A DNA stretch of 64,000 nucleotides, from positions 1-64,000 of the forward strand of contig NZ_JAJNOQ010000001.1 in assembly GCF_021044775.1 (NCBI RefSeq), read 5' to 3'. This DNA comes from Paraeggerthella hominis (GTDB lineage Bacteria; Actinomycetota; Coriobacteriia; Coriobacteriales; Eggerthellaceae). The position numbers and the translations under genes are program-made. Within the stretch, counting starts at the first letter, position 1, and every line of letters begins with the position of its first letter. This document shows positions 52,510 through 60,589 of the stretch, one piece after another. The notes beneath the pieces are model-generated. The model was given only the letters and a program-made list of their open reading frames with translations. It was not told where the DNA came from and searched no databases.

Positions 52510-53388
52510 ATGAGCGTATATCAGGAAAGCTATCATCTGCCGGAGTTCGACTACGAGTACGAAAAACTGCTGATCGAGAAGCGCGGTCCGGTTTACATCT
52601 GCTCGTTCAATGACGCGGGCAACCTCAATGCCATGTCGTACAAGCAGATGAGCGAGTTCAACGACTTCCTTATCAAGGTTCGCCTGGACAAGGATTGCCG
52701 CGCTATCGTTTTGACGGGCGAAGGCAAGTCCTTCTGCGCCGGCTTCAACCTCAACGACCTGGCTCTTGATCCGCCCGAGGACATGGGCCGCATCCAGCGC
52801 GACTTCTACATCATGCAGCGCATGTGCTCCGACCAGATCATCAACATGCGTCGTTGCGAGCAGCCCATCATCGGCGCGCTCAAGGGCTACGCTGTGGGCG
52901 GCGGCCTGTCCATCTCCTGCGCATGCGACATGCGCTTCCTGGGCGAGTCCTACAAGATGAACGCTGGCTACCTGTCCATCGGCTACACCGGCACCGACAT
53001 GGGCGGCGCGTTCTTCCTGCCCAAGATCGTGGGCTATGCTCGCGCTTGCGAGATCCTCATGAACCCCAACCGCTTCGGCGCCGAGAAGCTGCTCGAGTGG
53101 GGCTTCGCGAACAAGGTCGTTGCCGACGACGACGTGGTTGAAGAGGCTGTTGCCTTCGCTCAGCAGATGTGCGATGCCACGGCTCCGTTCGGCCTGCGTC
53201 TGACGAAGGAATGCCTGCAGGCTTCCTTGGACGGCACCAGCTTCGAGAACGTCATCAAGATGGAGAACCGCAACCAGGTGCTGGCCTCCAACACCAACGA
53301 CGGCATCATGGGCACCCTCAAGATGAACCCGAAGAACAAGCAGGACGTCAAGGACAACCCGGACAAGTACGCGTTCCACAACATGTAA
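52510..53388 (+). CDS. Crotonase-fold protein (enoyl-CoA hydratase/isomerase family)
   Basis: The 292-residue product has the crotonase fold: S-F-C-A-G-F-N-L-N-D-L near 76-86 (oxyanion hole) and G-Y-A-V-G-G-G-L-S-I-S near 119-129. Both usual hydratase glutamates are missing: the GGGxE position has Ser and the next (x-P-E) has Tyr. An Asp in Y-T-G-T-D-M-G-G near 160 is kept, as in a large subfamily of actinobacterial crotonases. It may be an isomerase, a hydratase using another residue, or a different CoA reaction. AAAGGGG lies about 11 bases before the ATG. It diverges from the CoA ligase and precedes a flavodoxin-like gene. Confidence 0.88.
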   Translation: MSVYQESYHLPEFDYEYEKLLIEKRGPVYICSFNDAGNLNAMSYKQMSEFNDFLIKVRLDKDCRAIVLTGEGKSFCAGFNLNDLALDPPEDMGRIQRDFYIMQRMCSDQIINMRRCEQPIIGALKGYAVGGGLSISCACDMRFLGESYKMNAGYLSIGYTGTDMGGAFFLPKIVGYARACEILMNPNRFGAEKLLEWGFANKVVADDDVVEEAVAFAQQMCDATAPFGLRLTKECLQASLDGTSFENVIKMENRNQVLASNTNDGIMGTLKMNPKNKQDVKDNPDKYAFHNM

Positions 53389-53483
53389 GAACGCGTCAAG
53401 CGCAACGTTCGAGTGCTTTGCAGTGCCCTCGTGCCCTTTGGCGCGGGGGCACTGTCCTATACCGAGGCGGAGAAGGGAATCGC

Positions 53484-54107
53484 ATGAAAATCATCGGTGT
53501 AAACGGAAGCCATCGAAGCGGAAAGGGCACGTCGCATCTCTTGGCGGCGGTTCTTGACGAGGCGTCGGCGGCAGGCGCGCAGGTTGAGCTTGTGGAGCTT
53601 GCCGATTTGGATATTCAGTACTGCGTGGGATGCAACGCGTGCCTTGCGAAGCCTGCTTGCGCGCTCTCGGGGGACGACATGGCGGCGCTTGTGGAAAAGC
53701 TCTTGGCTGCGGACGGTATCGTGCTGGCCTCTCCCGACTACTTCTCGAGCGTTTCGGCTCGCATGAAGACGTTCATGGAGCGCACGCGCCCTCAGCACAT
53801 GGTGGCCAACGCCTTCAAGGGCAAGGTGGGCGGCATGGTGGCTACGGCCGGGTTGAGCGATTGCGGCGTGGAGGAGACGCTTGCCACCATGGACCGCTGG
53901 TTCGCTACGCAGGAGATGCTCGTGGTGCATCCTCGCCCGGAAGGTCCGGTGCTTGGGTCCGGAGCTGCCGCCACCCAGTACGCTGGCTTCAACGCCGAGA
54001 AGGGGCGCGTTCAGTGGCGTCGCGTCGAGGACGACCAGGTGGCCTTCGATGTCGCTCGTCAGCTGGGACGCGATATGGTAGAGCTGCTGGAGCGCTTGGG
54101 AGCGTAG
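53484..54107 (+). CDS. NADPH-dependent FMN reductase/flavodoxin-fold protein
   Basis: The 207-residue product has the iron-sulfur flavoprotein/FMN-reductase pattern: G-V-N-G-S-H-R-S-G-K-G-T near 5-16 for the FMN phosphate, C-V-G-C-N-A-C near 47-53, and S-P-D-Y-F-S-S-V-S near 84-92. The C-x-x-C-x-x-C near residue 50 could hold a 4Fe-4S cluster as in archaeal/anaerobic iron-sulfur flavoproteins. It likely moves electrons or reduces a small quinone-like substrate. It follows the crotonase gene by 95 bases and has its own strong ribosome binding site (AGAAGGG). Confidence 0.88.
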   Translation: MKIIGVNGSHRSGKGTSHLLAAVLDEASAAGAQVELVELADLDIQYCVGCNACLAKPACALSGDDMAALVEKLLAADGIVLASPDYFSSVSARMKTFMERTRPQHMVANAFKGKVGGMVATAGLSDCGVEETLATMDRWFATQEMLVVHPRPEGPVLGSGAAATQYAGFNAEKGRVQWRRVEDDQVAFDVARQLGRDMVELLERLGA

Positions 54108-54168
54108 CGCTGCCAGGTGTTCGAACCTGCGTCAGGCTGCGATCTGCGCAGTTTGGCGCAAGTGGTTG

Positions 54169-54194
54169 AAAGGGAGCCCGGTTGGCTCCCTTTT
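54169..54194 (+). terminator. Intrinsic terminator after the flavodoxin-fold gene
   Basis: AAAGGGAGCC (54169-54178) pairs with GGCTCCCTTTT (54184-54194) around CCGTT-type loop bases. T-run is present. Confidence 0.85.
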
Positions 54195-54211
54195 GCGTGC
54201 CTGCGGCGGTC

Positions 54212-54267
54212 ATTGTCGATCCAAAAACACGTTTTCAGCCCGAAGAACGTGTTTTTGGATCGACAAT
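54212..54267. repeat. Perfect 22-bp inverted repeat between two terminators
   Basis: Arms at 54212-54233 and 54246-54267 match perfectly over 22 bases around a 12-base loop; the left arm contains GATCCAAAAACACG. It sits between the terminators at 54169-54194 and 54344-54369, so it is not needed for ending either gene. It may be a repeat element, a bidirectional terminator backup or an RNA. Confidence 0.7.
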
Positions 54268-54343
54268 ACACTGGCGTTGAGATCAAGCGATGCGACGGAG
54301 CTGGCCATGCGTTGACATCATGGCATCTGCGCACCCGAATGCG

Positions 54344-54369
54344 AAAAAGGAGCCCGAAGGCTCCTTTTT
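54344..54369 (-). terminator. Intrinsic terminator after the CoA-transferase gene
   Basis: AAAAAGGAGCC (54344-54354) pairs with GGCTCCTTTTT (54359-54369) around CGAA. On the transcribed minus strand the hairpin is followed by a five-T run. Confidence 0.85.
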
Positions 54370-54394
54370 CTGAATCAATGCCCTATTCAAGGAT

Positions 54395-55705
54395 TTAGAA
54401 CTTGCACTCGACCTTGCCCTCGACCTGACGCTGGGACTTGAAGACCACGTCGGGAACCTCTTCGCCGTGGTAGCACTTGACAGCGCCGTTTGCTTCCAGT
54501 TCCGCGATCTGCTCGTCGGTGTAGCCGTACTTCTGCAGGTACTCGGCGGTGTGGTAGCCGATGGGCTTGGACAGCACTACCGGGGGATCGCCGAAGCTCG
54601 CATAGCGAATCGGGGTGGTGGGCAGCGCATGCTCGCCGAACGCCTTGTACTCGACCTTGCGGATAGCGTCGTTGACGTAGGCTTCCTCGTCCTTGATGAT
54701 GTCGGTGAAGCGGAAGACCTTCTGGCTCGGCACCTGCCACTCGGACAGGATGGGCAGCCACTCGTCCAGTTCCTTCTTCGCAAAGCCCTCTTCGAGGATC
54801 TTGATGAGATCGGGCTGCAGGTTGTTGGCCTTGATGTTCTCGATGGTGGCGAAGTCCGGGCTGTCGACCAGGTCGTCGCGACCAATGATCTTCATCATGT
54901 CGTTGTAGTAGCGGTTGTGCTGCGGCTGGCAGATGTAGATCCACTTGTCGTCAGCGGTCTTGTACGTGTTGTTGAACGGGTTGGGGACGTTCGTGCGCGA
55001 CTTCGGATAGTCGGCGCCGAACTGCTGGGCGCAGATACCGATGCTGCCGCCCCAGATGGCTGCGTGGTACAGGTTGACGACGACCTTGTCGCCCTTGCCG
55101 GTGCGCAGCTTGTTGACAAGCGCGCCCAGGATGCCTGCGGCCATCATGATAGCCGTGTTGTAATCGCCGAACGCTTGAGGCGGGATGGCGGGAGAGGTGC
55201 CCTTCTCGCAGAAGGTACCGGCAACGCCGCCGCGTGCAGCCCAGCAGACCGCGTCGTATCCGGGAGCGTGCGCGAACTCGCCGTGCTCGCCGTAGCCGCG
55301 CATCTGAGCCCAGATCAGGCCCGGGAACTGCTCGGAAAGCGTGGGATAGTCCAAGCCCAGTTTCTCCAGGGCGGCCGTGCGCATGTTGTTCATGAAGATG
55401 TCAGCTTCGCCGATCATCTTCTTTGCGATGGCCAGGCCTTCCTCGGACTTCAGGTTGAGGGAGATCCAGTTCTTGTTCGTGTTGTTGAGGTCGATCGTGG
55501 GATCCTCGGTGTCGGTGAGCTCGCAGCCGAAGCCCGGGCCCTGAGTGCGCTGGATGTCGCCATCGAACGACTCGATCTTCATGATCTCGGCACCCATTTC
55601 GGACAGAACTCGAACAGTTGCGGGAGCCGCGACGTACGTGCACATCTCGACCACTTTGATGCCCGCGAGCGGGCCGTAGCCATTGAGTTTCTCAGTGACG
55701 GTCAT
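54395..55705 (-). CDS. Family III CoA-transferase (CaiB/BaiF-like)
   Basis: The 436-residue product is a family III CoA-transferase: P-L-A-G-I-K-V-V-E-M near 13-22, G-A-E-I-M-K-I-E near 40-47, and G-D-Y-N-T-A-I near 180, whose Asp is the catalytic residue that forms the acyl anhydride. Such enzymes exchange CoA between an acid and an acyl-CoA (formyl-CoA transferase, CaiB, BaiF). The ATG at 55705 follows AAAGGAG; a longer frame to 55759 lacks a site. It gives the island a second way, beside the ligase, to make or recycle CoA esters. It diverges from the third acyl-CoA dehydrogenase. Confidence 0.92.
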   Translation of the reverse strand: MTVTEKLNGYGPLAGIKVVEMCTYVAAPATVRVLSEMGAEIMKIESFDGDIQRTQGPGFGCELTDTEDPTIDLNNTNKNWISLNLKSEEGLAIAKKMIGEADIFMNNMRTAALEKLGLDYPTLSEQFPGLIWAQMRGYGEHGEFAHAPGYDAVCWAARGGVAGTFCEKGTSPAIPPQAFGDYNTAIMMAAGILGALVNKLRTGKGDKVVVNLYHAAIWGGSIGICAQQFGADYPKSRTNVPNPFNNTYKTADDKWIYICQPQHNRYYNDMMKIIGRDDLVDSPDFATIENIKANNLQPDLIKILEEGFAKKELDEWLPILSEWQVPSQKVFRFTDIIKDEEAYVNDAIRKVEYKAFGEHALPTTPIRYASFGDPPVVLSKPIGYHTAEYLQKYGYTDEQIAELEANGAVKCYHGEEVPDVVFKSQRQVEGKVECKF

Positions 55706-55779
55706 ACGACGGTTCTCCTTTCTTTTGCGGTCGGTGATTTCTCCTGTCGTTATACTCACATGTTCTTGTTTTTGTTGCT

Positions 55780-55812
55780 ATGGACAATTGCTAATACTTG
55801 ATGGACTTTTGC
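55780..55812 (-). promoter_or_regulatory. Tandem AATTGTCC-type motif upstream of the CoA-transferase
   Basis: ATGGACAATTGC (55780-55791) and ATGGACTTTTGC (55801-55812) repeat at a 21-base period. Read on the minus strand the first gives GCAATTGTCCAT, identical to 57467-57478 upstream of the MFS gene. They lie 75-107 bases before the ATG. The rest of the gap 55706-56190 is AT-rich with no clear gene. Confidence 0.55.
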
Positions 55813-56190
55813 AATTAATATTAAATTTGCCGGAAATACTCACATGCAACGCTATTTGTTTACCAGATGCGCCTTCTGCGTACACAGATCTATTGATTCG
55901 TCCGGGCGATGTGCTTCTATATGCTTCAGCCCGAAGCTAGCCTGCTTCGGTTTGCGACGGGCCGAGCGACTGCGGTCTTGGACTGCTCCATGATCGCAAA
56001 CGGCATGGGTTTTTGTCGGTTAGGAAGCGTTTTGCCGTTTGACATGGTTGAATTCGCTAAACTGGGGGTAACGGCGGGGCAGATGCCCGCTATACTTTTT
56101 AGAGAAGATCGGGCGCTTGAGCCAAAACGTGTCCTTGAAACGAGGGCGCACGAAAGCGTCTTGCCTATATATAGGAGAAAGGATCCCATC

Positions 56191-57345
56191 GTGGACTTCA
56201 GCCTGACGGAAGGTCAGCGCAAGCTCGTCGAGGCGTTTCGGACGTTCGGCGAAGAGCGCTTCAAGCCCGAGCTGGTGCATCAGTGGCGCCGCGACCAAGG
56301 ACTGCCCGATGAGGTGGTCAAGGGATTCGTCGACCTGTATTTCGGGTTGGAGGATCTTGCGGACGGCGACGGCCCCGGCGCGTTCAGCTTGTGCTCCCAA
56401 GCTCTTATCATCGAGGAGCTTTCGCGCTGCTCGGGCGCGACGCTGCCGTTCCAGATCGACTTGTTCAATTTGGCGCTCATGGGCGAGTTCGCCGCGCAAA
56501 GCGAGTTCGACGCTATCGTCGACGACTACCGCAAGACGGGCCGCCTTATGTTCGCGCTTGCCATCTCCGAGCCGGAAGCCGGTTCGGACTCCATGAACAT
56601 GCAGACGTACAACCGCACGGTCGACGGGCGTTTGATTTTGAACGGGTGCAAGACGTTCGTGAACAACGGGGAGTACGCGCCCTACATCCTTGTTGCGGCC
56701 ATCGACCGCGATGCGGAGGGCTCGGACAAGTACCCTGCGCTTACATTCTGGCTGGTGCCGCGCGATCTGAAGGGCATCCGCGCATATCCGGTGAACAAGA
56801 TAGGACAGTCGATGCTGCCGTTTTCCACGGTGGTGTTCGAGAACGTCGAGTTACAGCCGGAATATCGTCTGACGGGACGCCACGCCGGCTTCCGTCAGCT
56901 GTTCCGCATGCTGGAGTTCGGGCGCGTGACAACGTGCGCGGGCTCTTTGGGCATGGCGCGCGCGGCTATGGAGGACGCGGTCAAGCACGCGCGCAGCCGC
57001 AAGGCGTTCGGCGTGCAGATCGGGCGGTTCCAGCAGATCGAGCAGATGCTCGTGGACATGGAGGTGAGCATCTACAACATGCGCTCCATGCTGTATCGCG
57101 CCTGTCTTGCCGTGGACAACGGGGAAGACGACGAGCGGCTGTCCGTGGCGCTCATGAAGCGCTACGTCCCGGCGGCTGCAACCGACGTGGCCAGTTCCGC
57201 CATGCAGATACTCGGCGGCATGGGCTATACCGAGCATGCGCGCGTCAGTCAAATTTGGCAGGATTGTCGCGGCAACCAGATTGCAGAGGGTACGGACCAG
57301 ATCATGGTGTACATTGCCGCACCGCTTGTTCTGGACAAATACTAA
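56191..57345 (+). CDS. Acyl-CoA dehydrogenase (third of three)
   Basis: The 384-residue product has the family fold with A-I-S-E-P-E-A-G-S-D near 118-127 and the catalytic-type I-A-E-G-T-D near 369 in place of the Gly seen in the first paralogue. The C-terminal part (M-G-Y-T-E-H-A-R-V-S-Q-I-W-Q-D-C-R-G) is close to that first paralogue, suggesting a duplication or pair. The GTG at 56191 follows AGGAGAAAGGA. It diverges from the CoA-transferase and is followed by a terminator and an MFS gene. The substrate is unknown. Confidence 0.92.
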   Translation: MDFSLTEGQRKLVEAFRTFGEERFKPELVHQWRRDQGLPDEVVKGFVDLYFGLEDLADGDGPGAFSLCSQALIIEELSRCSGATLPFQIDLFNLALMGEFAAQSEFDAIVDDYRKTGRLMFALAISEPEAGSDSMNMQTYNRTVDGRLILNGCKTFVNNGEYAPYILVAAIDRDAEGSDKYPALTFWLVPRDLKGIRAYPVNKIGQSMLPFSTVVFENVELQPEYRLTGRHAGFRQLFRMLEFGRVTTCAGSLGMARAAMEDAVKHARSRKAFGVQIGRFQQIEQMLVDMEVSIYNMRSMLYRACLAVDNGEDDERLSVALMKRYVPAAATDVASSAMQILGGMGYTEHARVSQIWQDCRGNQIAEGTDQIMVYIAAPLVLDKY

Positions 57346-57402
57346 GGGAAATTTCTTGCGTTGGGATGCGGCGCAAAGAGCATCCCTGTCCTGTGTTTTA
57401 AT

Positions 57403-57441
57403 GACCTGCAGAATGCGTTTTCGATTCTGCAGGTCTTTTTT
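57403..57441 (+). terminator. Intrinsic terminator after the third acyl-CoA dehydrogenase
   Basis: GACCTGCAGAAT (57403-57414) pairs perfectly with ATTCTGCAGGTC (57424-57435), followed by six T. Confidence 0.9.
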
Positions 57442-57466
57442 GTATGTAATATCTACTCAAATATAG

Positions 57467-57478
57467 GCAATTGTCCAT
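57467..57478 (+). promoter_or_regulatory. GCAATTGTCCAT motif upstream of the MFS gene
   Basis: The 12-mer GCAATTGTCCAT (57467-57478) matches exactly the minus-strand site at 55780-55791, with 18 of 21 bases alike when the left flank is included. It lies 177 bases before the TTG start. Confidence 0.55.
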
Positions 57479-57595
57479 TGAGGAAGCATTTCCTCGGTCA
57501 GTTTCTCAAGTATGACCATTCTCACGTTTCGGCGAACGGGGGACAATGCTGCCCAGAGAGCCAGCTCTGTGTAGTATCGGTTCAGGGGCGCCGTT

Positions 57596-57626
57596 CCTTT
57601 TCGTGTGACTCAATTTCACGAAAAGG
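57596..57626 (+). promoter_or_regulatory. Hairpin or operator in the MFS leader
   Basis: CCTTTTCGTG (57596-57605) and CACGAAAAGG (57617-57626) form a perfect inverted repeat 28 bases before the TTG start. The gap 57346-57654 otherwise holds the terminator and the motif at 57467. Confidence 0.5.
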
Positions 57627-57654
57627 GGCGACAGACATTCTTAGGAGGATCAAA

Positions 57655-58920
57655 TTGAGTACAACAGCAACGAAAGAGAAGATGAGCGTGCGCCACATGC
57701 TCGTCGTTCTCACGGGCATCATGATCACGTTCGGATGCTCGGCCTTGTGCTTCTCCACGTGGGGCCTGTTCCAGCCGGTCGTGGCTGAGGGCTTGGGGGT
57801 CGAAACTACCGCCTTCGCCATGTACGTCACGGTTATGTACCTGACGATGACCGTCGCTTCTCCGTTCATGGGCAAGCTTCTGCAGACCATGGACATCCGC
57901 ATCATCTTGTCCGTCTCCGCTTGCTTGGTGGGCGGTGCGTTCTTGCTCATGAGCTTCTCGAACGAGATCTGGATGTTCTACCTGGCGGCCGTGCTGCTGG
58001 GCCTGGGCGAGATCTCCATCCTGTGGCTTGCCATCCCCACGCTCATCAACCGTTGGTTCGCCGCTAAGGCGGGTACGTTCATCGGTCTGTGCATGGCCTT
58101 CACGGGCATCGGCGGCGCTATCTGGTCTGCGGTGTTCACCGCGCTGCGCTCCGGCGGCATGGACTTCCACACCATCTACCTGATCTGGGCTGTTATCGCG
58201 CTTGTCACCTCGCTGCCGTTCACGCTGTTCTGCGTGCGCAACTCTCCTGAGGACTGCGGCCTTGCTCCGTACGGCGCTTCCGTCGCCGCCGGCCAGGCTC
58301 CTGCCAAGCCGATGGGCCTCTCTGCTGCCAAGGCTATGAAGACCCCTGCGTTCTACGCCGTCTGCGTGTGCGCCGGTATCATCAACATCGCCGTTCTCAT
58401 CGCCATGCAGTTCCCCACCTACACCAAGTCGCTGACGGACGTCACCTTCGACGTGCTGGTGGTCGGCGGTCTCATGACCACGGTCATGATGGTTGGTCAG
58501 GCTATCTTCAAGATCATCCTGGGCGCGGTTGCCGACAAGAACTCCAAGGGCGCGCTCGTGTTCGCCTTCGTGTGCGGCGTTGCCGGTATCCTGCTGTGCT
58601 GGCTGGGCTTCGCTTCCGAGTACATGCTCTACATCGGGTCGTTCATCTTCGGCGCCTTCTACGCCACTGCGGTCGTGCTCGTGCCGATCATCGTTCGCCA
58701 GTCGTTCGGCTCGCGTGAGTACTCGGTCATCTACTCCCGCGTCAGCACCGTGTTCAACCTGATCGCAGCGTTCGCGTCCATGATCTGGGCTTGGATCGGC
58801 TCTAGCTTCGGCTTCAACGTGGTGTTCATCGTCGGACTCGTGATGCTTGCTCTCATCCTGATGCTGGGCTTCTTCACCTTCTCAAACGCCAAAAAGTTCA
58901 AGAGCCAGTGGACTGAATAA
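57655..58920 (+). CDS. MFS transporter (OFA-like), TTG start
   Basis: The 421-residue product has about twelve membrane helices and the MFS layout with a central cytoplasmic loop near 195-215 and a P-F-M-G-K-L-L type loop 2-3 near 63. A TTG at 57655 preceded by AGGAGG at 6 bases is the best start; the first ATG in frame is ten codons later. It resembles oxalate/formate antiporter-type carriers that move carboxylates. Between the acyl-CoA dehydrogenase and LysR genes, it probably imports or exchanges the island's substrate or product, but the ligand is unknown. Confidence 0.88.
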   Translation: MSTTATKEKMSVRHMLVVLTGIMITFGCSALCFSTWGLFQPVVAEGLGVETTAFAMYVTVMYLTMTVASPFMGKLLQTMDIRIILSVSACLVGGAFLLMSFSNEIWMFYLAAVLLGLGEISILWLAIPTLINRWFAAKAGTFIGLCMAFTGIGGAIWSAVFTALRSGGMDFHTIYLIWAVIALVTSLPFTLFCVRNSPEDCGLAPYGASVAAGQAPAKPMGLSAAKAMKTPAFYAVCVCAGIINIAVLIAMQFPTYTKSLTDVTFDVLVVGGLMTTVMMVGQAIFKIILGAVADKNSKGALVFAFVCGVAGILLCWLGFASEYMLYIGSFIFGAFYATAVVLVPIIVRQSFGSREYSVIYSRVSTVFNLIAAFASMIWAWIGSSFGFNVVFIVGLVMLALILMLGFFTFSNAKKFKSQWTE

Positions 58921-58961
58921 CGTCTCGAGAAAAAGGGGCGGCTCTTCTGAAAAGCTTCACG

Positions 58962-58992
58962 GGGGATCCGGTTTTGCGGATCCCCTTTTTTT
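58962..58992 (+). terminator. Intrinsic terminator after the MFS gene
   Basis: GGGGATCCG (58962-58970) pairs perfectly with CGGATCCCC (58977-58985), followed by seven T. Confidence 0.9.
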
Positions 58993-59013
58993 CGGTATAT
59001 GGGAAGTCTTGTC

Positions 59014-59025
59014 GGGGGGGGGGGG
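59014..59025 (+). repeat. Run of twelve G upstream of the LysR gene
   Basis: Twelve G lie 40 bases before the LysR start, in frame with it as four glycine codons if a TTG at 59009 were used. Such tracts change length by slippage and are also prone to sequencing error. Confidence 0.9.
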
Positions 59026-59065
59026 CTTCTTATATCATTGCTTCGAGGCGAACGAGGGGGAAATC

Positions 59066-60001
59066 GTGAACTTATCGCAGTTGTACTACTTTAAGAAGTT
59101 GGCGGAACTGCAGCACTACACGCGGGCGGCGAAGGAGCTGTACATCACGCAACCGACGCTGTCCGACGCTATATCCTCGCTCGAAAAGGAACTGGGGCTT
59201 CCTCTTTTCCAGCGAGACGGACGATCTATTAAGCTTACGCCGCACGGTGCGGAATTCTACGAGTACGTGCGCGCTTCGTTGCGCCAGCTTGACGAGGGCG
59301 TTGCCGCCATGGAGGCGCGCAAGGGAGACTTGCACGGCCTTGTCAATCTGGGGATGATCTTTACCGTGCAGGACGACTACCTGCCGGCGCTCTTGCGCGC
59401 CTACCAGGCGGAATTCGGCTCCAACGTGAGCATCGAGATCCATCAGGCGTTCACGAACTACCTGACGCAGAACCTGCACAACGAAACCTTGGACTTGGCG
59501 TTTTGCGGGAAACGGGAAAACGAGCCCGACATAGCCTACTTTCCGGTGCTGAACCGTCCGCTCGAGCTGTGCGTTCGGTCCGGTCATCCGCTTTCGCGGC
59601 GCTCCTCGGTGACGTTCGACGACTTGCGCGGCATGCGCCTTATCACGTATCGACGGGGAATTCCCATAGGAGAACAAGTTGAAAAGCTGCTCGAAGAAGC
59701 GGCTCTTGAAGGCGTTGTGCAAAACTACGACGACGACATCTCCATGGCTTCGGTGATCTCGATTGACGGTGGTACCGGCGCGCTCATGCTGAACTCGGTT
59801 GGGATCAAGCTGTTCTCGGACATCACGATGATTCCCATCGAAGGCGTTCCCCGCGATTTTTACTGGGTGTACCTCGCGTGCAGCAAGAAGCATTACAAAA
59901 GCGGGGCAGTTCGCTCGTTCATCGATTTCGTCAAGCGGTTCGATTCAGATGATGTGGATTTCGGCCATTGGCCCGAAGGGCGGCCTGTCTCTACGTCCTA
60001 A
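59066..60001 (+). CDS. LysR-family transcriptional regulator
   Basis: The 311-residue product has an N-terminal LysR helix-turn-helix (L-Y-Y-F-K-K-L-A-E near 5-13, A-A-K-E-L-Y-I-T-Q-P-T-L-S near 19-31) and a C-terminal effector-binding domain from about 90. It most likely controls the adjacent MFS and acyl-CoA genes in response to an island metabolite. The GTG at 59066 follows GAGGGGG and is where the conserved N-terminus begins. Its 3' end overlaps the converging gene by 11 bases. Confidence 0.93.
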   Translation: MNLSQLYYFKKLAELQHYTRAAKELYITQPTLSDAISSLEKELGLPLFQRDGRSIKLTPHGAEFYEYVRASLRQLDEGVAAMEARKGDLHGLVNLGMIFTVQDDYLPALLRAYQAEFGSNVSIEIHQAFTNYLTQNLHNETLDLAFCGKRENEPDIAYFPVLNRPLELCVRSGHPLSRRSSVTFDDLRGMRLITYRRGIPIGEQVEKLLEEAALEGVVQNYDDDISMASVISIDGGTGALMLNSVGIKLFSDITMIPIEGVPRDFYWVYLACSKKHYKSGAVRSFIDFVKRFDSDDVDFGHWPEGRPVSTS

Positions 60002-60581
60002 GGGTTTCTGCGTGGACGGCTTGGTCGATCAAGCCTAGGCCGTCCAGGTAGGCGTACAGGTGAAAGCCGCGCTTGCAGCGGAACGTGCAAGCGCGGCATG
60101 GATCCTCGTTGCAGTACGCGTAGGCGTCCTCGTCTGCAAACGCGAATACGAGCGGTGGCTTTTTCCCGGGCAGCACGTACTTCAGCTGCACGCCGGTGAA
60201 CGTCTTGAGCGCGACCCAGCGCAGCGGATGATCGCTTGTCGAGCTCCATCGAACGCGCAGCGCGTTCGCGTCGACTCCGCCTACCACTTCGTAGCCGATC
60301 GAGAAACCGGCGCGTTGGCCGTCGGGAAGCGGCTCCAAGCGCTCCATGAGCCGTCCGCAGCACGAAGGGGCGAACGCGTTTCCGGCGAAGGGGAGCGTCG
60401 CGTCTTCGCGCCGCAGCGAGCGGTCGATCCGAAGATCCGCTGCGTCGTCGACGGCGCAGAGCACGGCGTGGCATTCGGTGCAGCGGAAAAACGGCAGGGG
60501 GTGGCTGCTTACGCCGGGCTTCCACGACGCGCGCGTGCGCGTCGGGCTCATGCGCTGCTCGGTTGCGTTCGCTTCCCCCAA
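59991..60581 (-). CDS. Desulfoferrodoxin/superoxide-reductase-like protein
   Basis: The 196-residue product has C-T-E-C near 34-37 as a metal-binding start, and a C-terminal part resembling the neelaredoxin/desulfoferrodoxin domain: D-H-P-L-R-W-V-A-L-K-T near 117-127, L-P-G-K-K-P-P near 137-143, and A-Y-A-Y-C-N near 154-159. The usual last His ligand after C-N is not seen; extra Cys follow (C-R-A-C-T-F-R-C). It may be a divergent iron protein of oxidative defence or electron transfer. It follows the LuxR gene by 8 bases. A TTG at 60581 after AGGAGGGG is used; an ATG at 60551 is the alternative. Confidence 0.6.
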   Translation of the reverse strand: MGEANATEQRMSPTRTRASWKPGVSSHPLPFFRCTECHAVLCAVDDAADLRIDRSLRREDATLPFAGNAFAPSCCGRLMERLEPLPDGQRAGFSIGYEVVGGVDANALRVRWSSTSDHPLRWVALKTFTGVQLKYVLPGKKPPLVFAFADEDAYAYCNEDPCRACTFRCKRGFHLYAYLDGLGLIDQAVHAETLRT

Positions 60582-60589
60582 AACCCCTC

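Noticed and set aside
38358..57345. Complete beta-oxidation or known carnitine (cai) or bile-acid (bai) operon
   Set aside because: Parts are similar (CaiB/BaiF-, BaiH- and FadK-like), but thiolase, hydroxyacyl dehydrogenase and the diagnostic partners of cai or bai are missing, so no named pathway is assigned.
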